The notes beneath the pieces were generated by a model. The model did not search any database, had not been told where the DNA came from, and worked only from the letters and a program-made list of their open reading frames with translations. The position numbers and the translations under genes were made by a program. Shown here piece by piece: positions 25,890 to 36,985 of a stretch of DNA of 64,000 nucleotides (the stretch's first letter is position 1; every line of letters starts with the position of its first letter). Source of the DNA: Janibacter cremeus (lineage in GTDB: Bacteria; Actinomycetota; Actinomycetes; Actinomycetales; Dermatophilaceae); contig NZ_JACCAE010000001.1 of NCBI RefSeq assembly GCF_013409205.1, positions 434,001 through 498,000 on the forward strand, written 5' to 3'.

Positions 25890-27172
25890 CGGGTGGAGGT
25901 CCTCCTGATCGGTAGTCGGGCGCGCAACGCACGCAGCCCGGACGGCTTGGCAGCGATCATCTCAGAGCAGCCCGGCTCGTCGCGCGCGAAGCTGAGGAGT
26001 ACGCCGACGGCGAGCATCGTGGTCACCAGCGAGGACCCGCCCGAGGAGACGAAGGGCAGCGGGACACCGATGACGGGGAGCATGCCGATCACGGCACCGA
26101 TGTTGATCGTCGCCTGGACGAGCACCCACGTGCAGATGCCGGCGGTGACGATCCGCACGAAGAGGTCATCGGTGCGTGAGACCAGGCGCATCCCGGTCAG
26201 GGCGAAGGCAGCGAACAGTCCGAGGATGGCCAGGGTGCCCAGCAGCCCCAGCTCCTCACCGATGATCGCGAAGATGAAGTCGTTGTAGGGCTCGGACAAC
26301 CAGCCCCACTTCTCCCGGCTGGCCCCCAGGCCGACGCCGAGCCAGCCGCCGTCGGCCAGGGCGAAGCGCCCGTGCATCGGCTGGCGGCAGATGTCGTAGA
26401 AGAGCTCGCTGCCCGGGGCGCAGGCCTGCGGGTCGAGCCAGATCTGGATGCGCTGCATGCGGCTGTTGCCCAGGCCGGCGGCGAGGACGCCCAGGACGGC
26501 GAAGAGGCCGGCGCCGACGACGAACCACCGCAGGTGCACACCGGCGGCGAAGAGCATGCCCACGACGATGATGGCGATGACCATCGCGGTCCCGAGGTCG
26601 TGCCCCAGCATCACGAGCGTGAGCAGGACGAACGCGATCGGGACGACGAAGGGGACCAGCGCGTGCTTGATCGAGCCGATCAGCTCGCGCTTGCGCTCCA
26701 GGATCAGGGCGCCGGAGAGCACCAACCCGAGCTTGGCGATCTCGCTGGGCTGGAGGGTGAAGGGTCCCACGCCGATCCAGTTGCGGTTGCCCTGGAAGCC
26801 GAAGCCCAGGGGCGAGAAGACCAGGGCGAGCAGCACGATCGAGACCAGCAGGGCCGGCAGGGCCAACCACTTCCAGAAGGCCACGCTGCGTCGCGCGGCC
26901 CACCACAGCACGATGGCGCCGAGGACGGCGAAGACGAACTGCTTGAGGAAGATCGTGAAGGAGGAGTCGCTCTCCTTCAGCGAGACGATCATCGAGGCGG
27001 AGAGCACCATGACCAGCCCGATGCCCACGAGCAGCCCGACGATGCCCAGCAGCAGGTAGTAGGTCGTCGTCGGCGACTCGAAGCGGGCCAGCCACTGATC
27101 GAGCAGGTTGCCGTCCCGGCGACCGCGGCGCGTCGCAGATCGACCACGTCCGGTCGCTGCGTTGCTGCTCAC
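25886..27172 (-). CDS. ftsW: SEDS peptidoglycan polymerase FtsW
   Basis: Septal glycosyltransferase of the SEDS family, 428 aa with about ten transmembrane helices. Characteristic motifs are GIGLVMVLSAS, QPSEIAKLGLVL, VMLGHDLGTAMVI and the C-terminal GVPLPFVSSGGSSLVTTML. GTG 27172 follows the murD stop by one base, with AGGAGG inside the murD end, and gives a basic cytoplasmic N-terminus. It is expected to work with FtsI at the septum. Confidence 0.94.
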   Translation of the reverse strand: MSSNAATGRGRSATRRGRRDGNLLDQWLARFESPTTTYYLLLGIVGLLVGIGLVMVLSASMIVSLKESDSSFTIFLKQFVFAVLGAIVLWWAARRSVAFWKWLALPALLVSIVLLALVFSPLGFGFQGNRNWIGVGPFTLQPSEIAKLGLVLSGALILERKRELIGSIKHALVPFVVPIAFVLLTLVMLGHDLGTAMVIAIIVVGMLFAAGVHLRWFVVGAGLFAVLGVLAAGLGNSRMQRIQIWLDPQACAPGSELFYDICRQPMHGRFALADGGWLGVGLGASREKWGWLSEPYNDFIFAIIGEELGLLGTLAILGLFAAFALTGMRLVSRTDDLFVRIVTAGICTWVLVQATINIGAVIGMLPVIGVPLPFVSSGGSSLVTTMLAVGVLLSFARDEPGCSEMIAAKPSGLRALRARLPIRRTSTR

Positions 27173-27173
27173 G

Positions 27174-28688
27174 TCACCCCTCCTGCACGTACCGATCCAC
27201 CGCTGCGGCGAAGGCATCGCCGCGGGCCCCGTAGTTGTCGAACATGTCCATCGATGCCGCTGCCGGGGCCAGCAGCACGACGTCACCCGGCCGGGCGAGA
27301 GCACCCGCGTGCCGGACGACGAGGTCCATGGCTTCAGTGTCCGTCGTGGCGACGTCGATCACCGGGACCTCGGGCGCGTGTCGGGCAAGCGCCCGGGCGA
27401 TCTGCTCCCGGTCCCGTCCGAGGAGCACGGCTGCGCGCAGCCGGGGGGCGGCTGCCGCCACCAGCTCCTCCACGTCGGCGCCCTTGAGCAGTCCCCCGGC
27501 GACCCAGACGACGTGCTCGTGCGCGAGCAGGCTGGCCCGGGCGGCGTGCGGGTTCGTCGCCTTGGAGTCATCGACCCACTGGACGCCGTCACAGCTGGCG
27601 ACGTGGGCGATCCGGTGGGGCTCGGGCTGCCAGGCGCGCAGTCCCTCGCGCACGGCGATCGGTGGCACCCCGCAGGCACGCGCCAGGGCGGCAGCCGCAA
27701 GCGCGTTGGCGACGAGGTGGGGGGCGAGCGTGGGCGCCTCGCCCTGCACATCGGCCAGGGTGGCGAGCTCGGCAGCGGACTGCTGCCGGTCCTCGACGAA
27801 GGCCCGGTCGGCGAGGACCTCCTCGACCACCCCGAGCATGGACGGCTGCGGCGTGCCCAGGGTGAAGCCGATCGCCCGGCAGCCCTCGACGACGTCGGCC
27901 TCCTCGACCAGGCGGCGGGTGGCCGGGTCCTCGACGTTGTAGACGCAGGCGGCCTCGGCGCCCGAGAAGACCTTGCCCTTGTCGGCGGAGTAGGCCGCCA
28001 ACGAGCCGTGCCAGTCGATGTGGTCGGGCGCGATGTTCAGGCAGGCGGCGGCCAGGGGGCGAAGGGAGTGGGTCCAGTGCAGCTGGAAGCTCGACAGCTC
28101 CACCGCGATGGCGTCGAAGGGCTGCGGGTCCTGCACCAGCTCGATGACGGGCGTGCCGACGTTGCCACCGCTGGCCGCACGCAGTCCGGCTGCCTGCAGC
28201 ATCGCGGTGAGCATCTGCACGGTAGTCGTCTTGCCGTTGGTGCCGGTCACGAGCAGCCAGGGCGCGCCGCCCTGGCTCGGTCGCATCCGCCAGGCGAGCT
28301 CGACGTCGCCCCAGATGGGGATGCCGGCCTCCGCGGCGGCCGCCAGCAGCGGCTGGTGCGGGGGCCACCCCGGGGAGGTGACGACGAGGTCGATCTCCTC
28401 GGCGGGACCCGGCAGTGCCTCGGGCGCGCCGTCCCCGAGCAGCAGCTGCGCCCCCAGCACGTCGAGGACCTGCGCGCGCTGGGCCAGCATGGAGTCGGAC
28501 CCGGGCTCGGGCGCCACCGCGTCGACGACGCGCACGCGGGCGCCGTGCTCGAGCAAGGAGTCGGCGGCGGCGAAGCCGGAGACCCCCAACCCGGCGACGA
28601 CGACGCGCAGCCCGGACCAATCGGCATCGCGATGGGTCAGGTCGGCCAGTCGAGCGCTGCGGGCGGTCCCGGCGGACGCCCCGGTCAC
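27174..28688 (-). CDS. murD: UDP-N-acetylmuramoylalanine-D-glutamate ligase
   Basis: Mur ligase of 504 aa adding D-Glu. The N-terminal domain begins near [20 protein letters not shown], the ATP loop is [13 protein letters not shown], and the C-terminal domain has [23 protein letters not shown] 28688 overlaps the mraY stop (GTGA); the frame stays open far upstream but only as a shadow of mraY. It is slightly longer than the E. coli enzyme through loop insertions. Confidence 0.95.
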   Translation of the reverse strand: MTGASAGTARSARLADLTHRDADWSGLRVVVAGLGVSGFAAADSLLEHGARVRVVDAVAPEPGSDSMLAQRAQVLDVLGAQLLLGDGAPEALPGPAEEIDLVVTSPGWPPHQPLLAAAAEAGIPIWGDVELAWRMRPSQGGAPWLLVTGTNGKTTTVQMLTAMLQAAGLRAASGGNVGTPVIELVQDPQPFDAIAVELSSFQLHWTHSLRPLAAACLNIAPDHIDWHGSLAAYSADKGKVFSGAEAACVYNVEDPATRRLVEEADVVEGCRAIGFTLGTPQPSMLGVVEEVLADRAFVEDRQQSAAELATLADVQGEAPTLAPHLVANALAAAALARACGVPPIAVREGLRAWQPEPHRIAHVASCDGVQWVDDSKATNPHAARASLLAHEHVVWVAGGLLKGADVEELVAAAAPRLRAAVLLGRDREQIARALARHAPEVPVIDVATTDTEAMDLVVRHAGALARPGDVVLLAPAAASMDMFDNYGARGDAFAAAVDRYVQEG

Positions 28689-29770
28689 GAGGGGGCCCCC
28701 ACGACCCACTCGGCATAGAAGACGGCCAGACCGAGGCCGACGAAGAGCCCGGCGATGATCCAGAAGCGGATGACGATCGTGACCTCCTGCCACCCCAGCA
28801 GCTCGAAGTGGTGCTGCAACGGCGCCATCCGGAAGACCCGTTTGCCGGTGGACTTGAAGGAGGCGACCTGGATGATCACCGAGAGGGTGATGGTGACGAA
28901 GAGGCCGCCGAGCAGGACGATGAGCAGCTGGGTCTGCGACAGGATCGCCAGGCCGGCCAGGGCGCCACCGAGCGCGAGCGAACCGGTGTCCCCCATGAAG
29001 ATCTTCGCCGGCGAGGCATTCCACCACAGGAAGCCGAAGCACGCCCCGGTGCCGGCTGCAGCGACGACCGCGAGATCGAGCGGGTCGCGCACGTCGTAGC
29101 ACTTGCTGCCGGGGTTGATCTGGCAGTTCTGGTTGAACTGCCAGATCGAGATCACGACGTAGGCGGCGAAGACCATCACCGAGGACCCGGTCGCGAGGCC
29201 GTCGAGGCCGTCGGTCAGGTTCACGCCGTTGGAGGTACCCGCGATCATCAGGTTGGACCAGATGATGAACAGCAGCATGCCGATGACCGGTCCGGCGAAG
29301 TACAGGTCGAGCGGCAGGTCGCGGACGAAGGAGACGTGCGTCGAGGCCGGCGTGCGCAGTCCCTCGTTGGGGAACTGCAGGGCCAGGACCGCGAAGGTCA
29401 CGCCGACGAGGCCCTGCCCGACGAGCTTCTCCCCCGACTTCAGGCCGAGGCTGCGCTGCTTGCTGATCTTGATGTAGTCGTCGGCGAAACCGACGGCACC
29501 CAGGCCGACCATGAGGAAGAGCACGAGGATGCCGCTCGCGGTGGGGGGCGACCACAGCACCAGGTGCGCGATGACGTAGGCAGCGACGGTCGAGAGGATG
29601 ATGACCGCACCGCCCATCGTCGGGGTACCACGCTTGGTGTGGTGCGAGTCGGGTCCGTCGTCGCGGATGAACTGTCCGTACCCCTGCTTGACCAGGTACT
29701 TGATGAACATCGGCGTACCCAGCAGGGCCACGACGAGGGACACGACGGACGCGATGAGCACCGCCTTCAT
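28685..29770 (-). CDS. mraY: phospho-N-acetylmuramoyl-pentapeptide-transferase
   Basis: Integral membrane enzyme of 361 aa that makes lipid I from UDP-MurNAc-pentapeptide and undecaprenyl phosphate. It has about ten transmembrane helices. Active-site motifs include [30 protein letters not shown] and the C-terminal [14 protein letters not shown] 29770 overlaps the murF stop (ATGA). Start chosen by [20 protein letters not shown], typical for actinobacterial MraY. Confidence 0.96.
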   Translation of the reverse strand: MKAVLIASVVSLVVALLGTPMFIKYLVKQGYGQFIRDDGPDSHHTKRGTPTMGGAVIILSTVAAYVIAHLVLWSPPTASGILVLFLMVGLGAVGFADDYIKISKQRSLGLKSGEKLVGQGLVGVTFAVLALQFPNEGLRTPASTHVSFVRDLPLDLYFAGPVIGMLLFIIWSNLMIAGTSNGVNLTDGLDGLATGSSVMVFAAYVVISIWQFNQNCQINPGSKCYDVRDPLDLAVVAAAGTGACFGFLWWNASPAKIFMGDTGSLALGGALAGLAILSQTQLLIVLLGGLFVTITLSVIIQVASFKSTGKRVFRMAPLQHHFELLGWQEVTIVIRFWIIAGLFVGLGLAVFYAEWVVGAPS

Positions 29771-31170
29771 GCGCGGGCCTCCCTCTGGACGATTCGATCT
29801 CCGAGCCACCGTAGCCCGGCGTCTCGGCTGGACTTGAACAACACGACGTCATCCCTCGAGAGTTCTTCGTCCAGCAGGTCCTCGGCGGCGTCGGCATCGG
29901 GAACGGTCCGCACGCGCGGGCCCTCACCTGCGACCCCACGGGCACCGTCGGCCAGTGGCTGCGCGTCCCGGCCGACGACGAGCAGCTCGTCGAAGCCCAG
30001 CTGCGCGACCTCCGTCCCGACCTGCGCGTGCAGGACCGGCGCGTCGTCACCGAGCTCGAGCATCGCCCCGAGAACGGCCCAGCGACGGCCCTGCGTGGCC
30101 ATCCCGGCCACCGAGCGCAGGGCGGCCGACATCGAGTCGGGGTTGGCGTTGTAGGCGTCGTTGACGATGGTCACGCCGTCCCGGCGACGGGTGACCTCCA
30201 TCCGCCAGCGGCTCAACGGCCGCGCCGCGGCCAGCGCGGTGACGATCGGGTCGAGGTCCATCCCGGCGGCGTGGGCGGCGGCGATGACGGCCAGGGCGTT
30301 GCCGACGTGGTGGCGGCCGACGAGGCCCAGGGTCACCTGCGCGGTGCCGAAGGGGGCGGTGACGGTGAACGTGGCGCGGCCGGCCTCGTCGAGGGTCACG
30401 TCCGTGGCGCGCACGGTGGCCCCTTCGCACTCGCCGACGAGGACGACGTGGGCCCGGGTGCGGGCGGCCATGCCGGCGACGACCGGGTCGTCGGCGTTGA
30501 GGACGGCCACCCCGTCCCGGGGCAGCGCGGCGGGAAGCTCGCTCTTCGCGCGGCCGACGGCCTCCAGCGACCCGAACTCACCCACGTGGGCGTGGCCGAC
30601 GTTGAGCACGATCCCGATGCGCGGCGGGGCGATGTGGGTGAGGTACTCGATGTGCCCGATGCCGCGGGCCCCCATCTCGACGACGAGGTGACTGGTCGCC
30701 GGGGTGATCCGGCAGACGGTCAGCGGCACCCCGACCTCGGAGTTGTAGGAGCCGAGCGGGGCGACCGTCTCGCCGTCGACGTCGAGGACCGAGCCGAGCA
30801 GGTCCTTGGTGCTCGTCTTGCCCGAGGAACCGGTGATCCCGATGACGGTCAGGTCCGGGCGGGAGTCGACGAGGTGTCGCGCCAGGGCGACGAAGGCTGC
30901 CTGCTCGTCCTCGACGACGACGGCCGGCAGGCCGTCGACCCGGCGGGTGGTGATGGCGGCGACCGCGCCACCCTTCGCCGCGGCAGGGACGAACTGGTGG
31001 CCGTCGGCGCTCTCCCCCACACGGGCGATGTAGAGGCTGCCGCGGGCCGCCTCGCGGGAGTCGGTGACGACGGGGCCGTCGACGGTGATCGTGTCGGCCT
31101 CGCTCGCGCTGCATCCGTGCAGGCGCCCGCCGGTGATGTCGGCGACGGCGCCCAAGGTCGTGGCGATCAT
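29767..31170 (-). CDS. murF: UDP-N-acetylmuramoyl-tripeptide-D-alanyl-D-alanine ligase
   Basis: Last cytoplasmic Mur ligase, 467 aa, adding D-Ala-D-Ala. It starts [17 protein letters not shown], with the substrate-recognition region [16 protein letters not shown], the ATP loop [15 protein letters not shown] and the C-terminal [12 protein letters not shown]. Both ends overlap neighbours by 4 nt (murE upstream, mraY downstream), indicating translational coupling. Confidence 0.96.
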   Translation of the reverse strand: MIATTLGAVADITGGRLHGCSASEADTITVDGPVVTDSREAARGSLYIARVGESADGHQFVPAAAKGGAVAAITTRRVDGLPAVVVEDEQAAFVALARHLVDSRPDLTVIGITGSSGKTSTKDLLGSVLDVDGETVAPLGSYNSEVGVPLTVCRITPATSHLVVEMGARGIGHIEYLTHIAPPRIGIVLNVGHAHVGEFGSLEAVGRAKSELPAALPRDGVAVLNADDPVVAGMAARTRAHVVLVGECEGATVRATDVTLDEAGRATFTVTAPFGTAQVTLGLVGRHHVGNALAVIAAAHAAGMDLDPIVTALAAARPLSRWRMEVTRRRDGVTIVNDAYNANPDSMSAALRSVAGMATQGRRWAVLGAMLELGDDAPVLHAQVGTEVAQLGFDELLVVGRDAQPLADGARGVAGEGPRVRTVPDADAAEDLLDEELSRDDVVLFKSSRDAGLRWLGDRIVQREARA

Positions 31171-32723
31171 CCCGTGACGCTCCGGTGGTCGAGGGCGGCC
31201 CGCAGGACCACCCGGTCGTCGTGGTCGCGAACCTCGCCGCGGACCTCCTGACCCTGCTCGTGGCCCTTGCCCAGGACGGCGACGGTGGCGCCGGGTCCGG
31301 CCTCGCAGGCGAACTCGACGGCCATCTCGATCGCCGCGGTGCGCCCGGCGACGTTCTCCAACCGGGCACGGGAGCGTGGCCAGACACCGTCGGCGACGGC
31401 CGCGCGGATGACCCGTGGGTCCTCGTCGCGGGGGTTGTCGTCGGTGACGATGACGACGTCGGCGTGCGCGGCCGCAGCGGCGCCCATCCCCGCGCGCTTG
31501 CCCGGGTCACGGCTGCCACCGGCGCCGAGGACGACGACGAGCTGGCCGTTGGTCTGCAGGCGCAGCGCCGACAGCACCGCACCGACGGCGTCGGGGGTGT
31601 GCGCGAAGTCCACCAGGGCGGTCGGCAGATCGTCCGCGTCGGCGCGCGTGACGTCACTGGGGAGCACCAGCTCCATCCGCCCGGGGACGTCCGGGCGGGT
31701 GAGGATCGCCTCGGCGGCGGCGTCGGGTGCGACGCCGGAGAGCATGAGCGCGACGGCCGCCATCGCGGTGTTGACGCGGTTGAAGTCGCCGGGCAGTGCC
31801 GAGCGCAGGTGGAGCGTCCGGTCGGTGCCGGTCAGGGTCAGGTCGTTCTCGCGCGGATCGCCGCCGATCACCCAGTCGGCCTCGACATCCAGACGGGAGG
31901 TCACCGTGGTGACGGGGACGCTGGCCTCCTGCGCCAGGCGCAGGCCCCACTCGTCGTCGACGCACACCACGCCCTGCCGGGAGCGTTGCGGCGTGAAGAG
32001 GCTCGCCTTGGCCCGGAAGTAGTCCTCCATCGTCAGGTGGAAGTCCAGGTGGTCCTGGCTGAGGTTGGAGAAGAGGGCGACGTCGTAGACGACCTCGTCG
32101 ACGCGGTGGAGCGTCAGCGCATGGCTGGAGACCTCCATGACGCAGTCGTCGACGCCCCGCTCCCCCATGACCGACAGCAGGGCGTGCAGGTCCGTCGTCT
32201 CCGGGGTCGTGCGCACCGACTTGATCCGCTGGTCGCCCACGCGGGTCTCGATGGTGCCGATCAGACCCGTGGTGTGGCCGAGTGCCTCGAGCGCCGAGAC
32301 CATCAGGTAGGCGATCGTCGTCTTGCCGTTGGTGCCGGTGATGCCGAACATCGTGGGCATCACCGCCGCGCTGTCGTAGATCGCCGCGGAGACCTCGCCC
32401 AGACGCGAGCGCGGACCGGCCACCTCGATGACGGGCAGGTCGACCCCCTTCGCCGCGATCCGGGAGACGCCGTCCGCGTCGGTGAGGACGGCAGCCGCCC
32501 CCGCCTCGGCGGCCGCCACCACGAAGTCGGCACCGTGGACGCGGGCGCCGGGCAGCGCGGCCCACAGGTCGCCGGGACGCACGGTGGCCGTGTCGAGGGA
32601 GACACCGGTCACCGCGACCGCCTCGGTCGAGGGGTCGACGAGGCGGGCCGCGTCGGATCCCAGGACCTCGGCCACCGCGGCCAGCGTCAGCGGCTGCACC
32701 CGCTCAGGACGTGGAAATGGCAC
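31167..32723 (-). CDS. murE: UDP-N-acetylmuramoylalanyl-D-glutamate-2,6-diaminopimelate ligase
   Basis: Adds the third stem-peptide residue; 518 aa. The ATP loop is [15 protein letters not shown] and the C-terminal substrate motif reads TDDNPRDEDPR. DNPR is the form associated with diaminopimelate-adding MurE, whereas lysine enzymes differ at the Arg, so the cell wall is probably diaminopimelate-type. GTG start at 32723, 11 nt downstream of ftsI. Its end overlaps murF (ATGA). Confidence 0.95.
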   Translation of the reverse strand: MPFPRPERVQPLTLAAVAEVLGSDAARLVDPSTEAVAVTGVSLDTATVRPGDLWAALPGARVHGADFVVAAAEAGAAAVLTDADGVSRIAAKGVDLPVIEVAGPRSRLGEVSAAIYDSAAVMPTMFGITGTNGKTTIAYLMVSALEALGHTTGLIGTIETRVGDQRIKSVRTTPETTDLHALLSVMGERGVDDCVMEVSSHALTLHRVDEVVYDVALFSNLSQDHLDFHLTMEDYFRAKASLFTPQRSRQGVVCVDDEWGLRLAQEASVPVTTVTSRLDVEADWVIGGDPRENDLTLTGTDRTLHLRSALPGDFNRVNTAMAAVALMLSGVAPDAAAEAILTRPDVPGRMELVLPSDVTRADADDLPTALVDFAHTPDAVGAVLSALRLQTNGQLVVVLGAGGSRDPGKRAGMGAAAAAHADVVIVTDDNPRDEDPRVIRAAVADGVWPRSRARLENVAGRTAAIEMAVEFACEAGPGATVAVLGKGHEQGQEVRGEVRDHDDRVVLRAALDHRSVTG

Positions 32724-32734
32724 GATCGTCGACC

Positions 32735-34783
32735 TTACCCTCCACCGGGAGCGCCCCGGTCACGCAGGAGATCGGGGTCGTTCATGTCGGGCTCGCCGGG
32801 CGGCACGGTACGCACCTTCGGGGTGCGCTCGTCCTTCGGCGTCGGCGGGACCTTCTGCTTCTGCAGCGCGTAGGTCATGACGTCCTTGAAGACCGGTGCG
32901 GCGACGGTGCCGCCGTAGTAGCCCTTGATCGGGCGCTGCAGGATCACCGAGACCACGAGCTGCGGGTCGTCGGCCGGCGCGTAGCCGATGAAGCTGGCCG
33001 TCTTGCCGGAGTAGCCACCGGTGTCCGGGTCGTAGCGGTCGGCCGTACCGGTCTTGCCGGCAACGCTGTAGCCCTCGATCTGCGCCTTGGGGGCGGTGCC
33101 CTCCTCGGAGACGACCCCCTCGAGCATCCGCGAGACCTGGTTGGCGGTCTTCTTCGACACCGCGCGCGTGCTCTCGGCCTCCTGCGCCGGCTGCCATCTG
33201 CCCTCCTCGTCCTTGATCGCGTCGACGAAAGTCGGGCTGAGCCGCACGCCGTCATTGGCGATGGCCTGGAAGACGTTGGTCGCCTGGATCGCGGTCGTCG
33301 AGACACCCTGGCCGTAGGTCATCGTGTACCGCTGCGAGCCGCTCCACTCCTGCGCCGGCGGCAACAGACCGGCGGACTCGCCGGGGAAGCCGGACCCGCT
33401 CTTCGACCCCAGGCCGAAGCGGCGCAGGTACTCCTCGAGCGTCTTGGGCGACATCGTCTCGCCGATGAGCATCATGCCGGTGTTGCTCGACTCGGCGAGG
33501 GCACCGGCGACGGTGCGGTACTCGTCCGGGTGGGGATGGGAGTCCTTGAGCGTGGCGTTGCCGCGGCGCATCGATCCCGGGAGGAGCATCGGCGAGCTCG
33601 GGGTGATCGTGCCCTCCTCGAGGCCGGCGGCGACGGTCATGATCTTCGCTGTCGAACCGGGCTCGAAGACGTCGCTGAAGGCGAGGTTGGTGTACACGCC
33701 GTCGGCGCTACCGAGGTCGTTGGGGTCGAAGGTCGGGTACGAGGCCAACGAGACGAGCTCACCGGTGTTGACGTCCTCGACGACGATCGTGCCGGAGAGC
33801 GCCTTGGTCTCCTCGACCTGGTTGGCCAGCGCGTTCTGCGCGTACCACTGGATGTCGTTGTCGATCGTCAGGCGGATGTCGCGCCCGGGCTGGGCGGAGT
33901 TGACCTCGTCCGACGCGTTGGGCAGGCGGGAGCCGTCCTGGGCGATCTGGTAGGTCGCCCGGCCGGGTTCGCCGGTCAGGACGTCGTCGAACTGCAGCTC
34001 CAGACCGGCGCCGGCGCTCTGGTCCTGGGGCTGGACGAAACCGACGAGCGAGGCGGCCGTCGTCGATTGCGGGTAGGTGCGCTGGGAGGTGCGCTCGGAG
34101 TAGATGCCGGGGATGCCCAGGTCGTTGATCCTGCGCCAGGTCAGGGGCGAGATGTTCTTGGCGAGGACGACATAGCGCTCCTGCCCCGTCATCATCTCCT
34201 GCAGGTCCCCGGCCGACTCGTCGAGCAACTGTGCCAGGTCCCGGGCCGCCCCCTCGACGCCGACCTCGGTCAGCTCGTCGTCGACGGTCTTGGTGTACTC
34301 GGGTACGGCCGTCTGGTCGACGGTGACGGTGCGCCGCTCCTGGCTCTGGGCCAGAGCGGTGCCGTTGACACCGTAGATCGTGCCGCGCTGTGCCGGGATG
34401 GTCTCGGTATGGGTGCGCTGGGCCAGGGCGTTGGCGGCGACGGCCTCGGAGTCGAATCCCTGGATGCGCAGCAACTGCGCCGCGAAGAGGCTGAGCACGA
34501 TCAGCGAGGCGACCATCAGGGCCCGCATGCGTGCCCTGGAGTTGCCGGGCGCCACCGACGCTGCCGCGGGGGTCTGTCGCCGTGGGGCCGGGCGGCTGGT
34601 TGTGGCCTTCTTCGCGCTCGGCCCTCCCGCGGCCGGTCGACGCGGTGCCGCCTTGCGAGCGCTCGACTTCTTCGCCGCGGTCTTCTTGGCCGTGGGCGCG
34701 GTGCGTGGCCGGGGGGTCGCCCCCTTCGCTCCGGGCGTGCGGCGGGGCGAGGACCCGCTGCCGCCGGATCGACGCTCGGTCAC
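32735..34783 (-). CDS. ftsI: septal penicillin-binding protein (FtsI/PBP3, class B PBP)
   Basis: Septum-specific transpeptidase of 682 aa. A long basic cytoplasmic tail (residues 1-85, rich in AKK and PRR) precedes one transmembrane helix (about 87-105). The PBP dimerisation domain then begins TIPAQRGTIYGVNG. The catalytic domain has Ser377 in EPGSTAKIM, the SSN motif in AESSNTGMM and KTG at 577-579 in VAGKTGTADRY. Start is GTG 34783 with AGAGG upstream. The AKK-type tail is longer than in most FtsI proteins. Confidence 0.95.
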   Translation of the reverse strand: MTERRSGGSGSSPRRTPGAKGATPRPRTAPTAKKTAAKKSSARKAAPRRPAAGGPSAKKATTSRPAPRRQTPAAASVAPGNSRARMRALMVASLIVLSLFAAQLLRIQGFDSEAVAANALAQRTHTETIPAQRGTIYGVNGTALAQSQERRTVTVDQTAVPEYTKTVDDELTEVGVEGAARDLAQLLDESAGDLQEMMTGQERYVVLAKNISPLTWRRINDLGIPGIYSERTSQRTYPQSTTAASLVGFVQPQDQSAGAGLELQFDDVLTGEPGRATYQIAQDGSRLPNASDEVNSAQPGRDIRLTIDNDIQWYAQNALANQVEETKALSGTIVVEDVNTGELVSLASYPTFDPNDLGSADGVYTNLAFSDVFEPGSTAKIMTVAAGLEEGTITPSSPMLLPGSMRRGNATLKDSHPHPDEYRTVAGALAESSNTGMMLIGETMSPKTLEEYLRRFGLGSKSGSGFPGESAGLLPPAQEWSGSQRYTMTYGQGVSTTAIQATNVFQAIANDGVRLSPTFVDAIKDEEGRWQPAQEAESTRAVSKKTANQVSRMLEGVVSEEGTAPKAQIEGYSVAGKTGTADRYDPDTGGYSGKTASFIGYAPADDPQLVVSVILQRPIKGYYGGTVAAPVFKDVMTYALQKQKVPPTPKDERTPKVRTVPPGEPDMNDPDLLRDRGAPGGG

Positions 34784-34820
34784 AGGCGCTGCCTCTCTGC
34801 GTCGCGGGTGGTCGTGTGGG

Positions 34821-35360
34821 TCAGTCGATCGTGGACTCGGAGGTGTCCGAGTCCTTGGCCGCCTCGTCGTCCTTGCTGTCGGCGGCCTTGTCGTCCGACG
34901 ACGTCTTCTGAGATGACTGCTGCTCGTCCACGGTGGCCGTGGCCGCTGCGTCCACGGTAAATCCCTCCGGGTTCTCCGCGACCGTCGCCACGCCGAGGAT
35001 CCGGCCCTTGTCGATGTCGATGAAGGCGGCGGTGCTGCTGGGCGCCATGCCCAGTGCCCGGGCCTCGCTGGCCAGGTTCTGCGGGGATGAACGGTCGTTG
35101 ATCGACTGCTGGAGGGCCGCTTCGGTGTCGGCGAGCTCGGCGGTCCTGGCCTCCAGGGCCGTCACCTCGAAGGAGTCCTGCGCCATCGCCGTGTTCAGTC
35201 CCAGCACGGCCCCCAGGCCGGCGAGCAGCAGCGCGATGCACAGGACGGGGAACCAGGCAGAGCCGGTCCGCTCCTGCGGGGTGACGACGCGCAGCGAGGT
35301 ACGTCGCTCGCCCGAGGTGGAGCGCTTGGCGAGGGTGGTTGCCACGGACATCTGGCTCAT
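34821..35360 (-). CDS. ftsL: FtsL-like divisome protein (septum formation initiator type)
   Basis: 179-aa bitopic protein located between rsmH and ftsI, where ftsL is expected. A basic N-terminus precedes a transmembrane helix (about 35-58, [20 protein letters not shown]). A short coiled coil follows ([20 protein letters not shown]), then an Asp/Lys/Ser-rich disordered C-terminus. Assignment rests on position and topology because FtsL sequences diverge strongly. ATG 35360 overlaps the rsmH stop (ATGA). Confidence 0.82.
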   Translation of the reverse strand: MSQMSVATTLAKRSTSGERRTSLRVVTPQERTGSAWFPVLCIALLLAGLGAVLGLNTAMAQDSFEVTALEARTAELADTEAALQQSINDRSSPQNLASEARALGMAPSSTAAFIDIDKGRILGVATVAENPEGFTVDAAATATVDEQQSSQKTSSDDKAADSKDDEAAKDSDTSESTID

Positions 35361-36382
35361 CGCGCAGTGCCTTTCGTCGACCTGGGTGCTTTGGTGCGCT
35401 CGGCTGCGCGCAGGCGCACCGAGGCGGATCTGGGGTTGGTGTCGAGCTCTGCCTGCGTGGGCACGAGGGCACCGCGGGTGAGCAGTCGCAGCTCGGCCTG
35501 GTGCTCGGGTGGCTCGACGGGCAGGTCGTGGGGCGCGGTGGAGGTGGCACCGGCGGCCAGGGCCCGCTTGGTGATGCGGTCCTCGAGGGAGTGGAAGGAC
35601 AGCACGGCGATCCGGCCGCCGATGGCCACGCGGCGCAGCGCCACGGGCAGGGCCCGACTCCAGCCGGCCAGCTCCTCGTTGACCTCGATCCGCAGCGCCT
35701 GGAAGGTGCGCTTGGCCGGGTGACCGCCACCGCGCTGGGTGGCCATCGGGATGGTGCTGCGCAGCAGCTCCACCAGGCGTGCGGAGGTGACGAAGGGGGT
35801 GATCTCCCGCTCCCGGACGATCGCCGCGGCGATCTTGCGGGCGAAGCGCTCCTCCCCGTACTGGGAGAGGACGCGGGCCAGGTCGCGGGCCTGGTAGGTG
35901 TTGAGCACGTCGGCGGCGGTCATGCCGACGCCCGGGTCCATCCGCATGTCCAGCGGGGCGTCGTGCGCGTAGGCGAAGCCGCGCTCGGTCTCGTCGAGCT
36001 GCAGGGAGGAGACGCCGAGGTCGAAGAAGGCCGAGGTGACGGTGTCGATGCCCAGCTCGTCGAGGACCACGTCGATCTCGTCGTTGGTCGCGTGCACGAG
36101 GGTGACGCGGTCACCGAATCGGGCGAGTCGCTCCCCCGCGAGCTCCAGCGCCTGCGGGTCGCGGTCGATGCCGACGAGGTGCACGTCCGCACTGGCCGCC
36201 AGGACCGCCTCGGCGTGGCCGCCCATGCCCAGGGTGCCGTCGACGTGGACGAGCCTGTCAGCGCCCGGAGGGGGCGTTGTCAGGACGGGCGCCAGCAGAT
36301 CGAGGACCTCCTCGAGCATGACGGGGACGTGCCGGCCGGCAGCGTCTCGCCCCTGCTCGGGGCGGGCGTCTGCGTCGTCCAC
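35357..36382 (-). CDS. rsmH: 16S rRNA (cytosine1402-N4)-methyltransferase
   Basis: SAM-dependent methyltransferase (MraW), 341 aa from GTG 36382. The chosen GTG has GAAGGGAG 5 nt upstream; ATG 36400 (347 aa) is an alternative with a weaker site. The conserved N-terminus is [15 protein letters not shown]. The SAM site reads [18 protein letters not shown], with [16 protein letters not shown] further on. Standard position after mraZ at the head of the dcw cluster; a 171-bp gap separates it from mraZ. Confidence 0.95.
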   Translation of the reverse strand: MDDADARPEQGRDAAGRHVPVMLEEVLDLLAPVLTTPPPGADRLVHVDGTLGMGGHAEAVLAASADVHLVGIDRDPQALELAGERLARFGDRVTLVHATNDEIDVVLDELGIDTVTSAFFDLGVSSLQLDETERGFAYAHDAPLDMRMDPGVGMTAADVLNTYQARDLARVLSQYGEERFARKIAAAIVREREITPFVTSARLVELLRSTIPMATQRGGGHPAKRTFQALRIEVNEELAGWSRALPVALRRVAIGGRIAVLSFHSLEDRITKRALAAGATSTAPHDLPVEPPEHQAELRLLTRGALVPTQAELDTNPRSASVRLRAAERTKAPRSTKGTAR

Positions 36383-36553
36383 GGGCACTCCCTTCGTCAT
36401 CTCGTCGTGTGTGCTGGTTGCTGTGGGTGAGCGGGGTGATCTCCGATGCCTCGTCGTGTCCTGCAGCTGGCACCTGGTCCCCATCCGGGACGTTCCGGCC
36501 CGGGGGAAGTCGGGTCGGCGCCGTCACGGCTGGAGGCCGGATGGCAGCTGCGG

Positions 36554-36985
36554 TCACATGAGTCCGGGGATCACCTCCTCGGACTGGTCGGCGAAGGCCT
36601 GCTCGGTGCTGGCCAGGTACTCGTCCCACGCGGCGGTGTCCCAGACCTCGACCCGGGAGCCGGCCCCGATGACGGTGCAGTCGCGGTCGAGACCGGCGTA
36701 GTCGCGCAGCGCGGACGGCACGGTGACCCGGCCCTGCTTGTCGGGGATCTCGTCGCTCGCCCCGGAGAGGAAGACACGCATGTAGTCGCGGGCGGCCTTG
36801 CTGGAGGTGGGGGCCTGCTGGAACGTCTGGGTGACCTTGACGAACTCGTCCATGGGGAAGACGTAGAGGCAGCGCTCCTGGCCGCGGGTCATCACGAGGC
36901 CACCGGCGAGCTTGTCGCGAAACTTCGCGGGGAGGAAGAGGCGTCCCTTCTCGTCGAGACGAGGTGTGTGCGTCCCGAGGAACAT
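36554..36985 (-). CDS. mraZ: transcriptional regulator MraZ
   Basis: 143-aa double AbrB-fold DNA-binding protein that in characterised bacteria controls its own dcw operon. Both half motifs are visible: [20 protein letters not shown] and [23 protein letters not shown] 36985 follows GGGGAGG and gives the canonical MFLGTH start; the open frame upstream is non-conserved. Repeats resembling MraZ boxes lie 54-78 bp upstream. Confidence 0.95.
   Translation of the reverse strand: MFLGTHTPRLDEKGRLFLPAKFRDKLAGGLVMTRGQERCLYVFPMDEFVKVTQTFQQAPTSSKAARDYMRVFLSGASDEIPDKQGRVTVPSALRDYAGLDRDCTVIGAGSRVEVWDTAAWDEYLASTEQAFADQSEEVIPGLM

Noticed and set aside
28689..30050. Large upstream extension of murD
   Set aside because: It overlaps mraY in another frame, and murD homology starts at GTG 28688 with a GTGA overlap.
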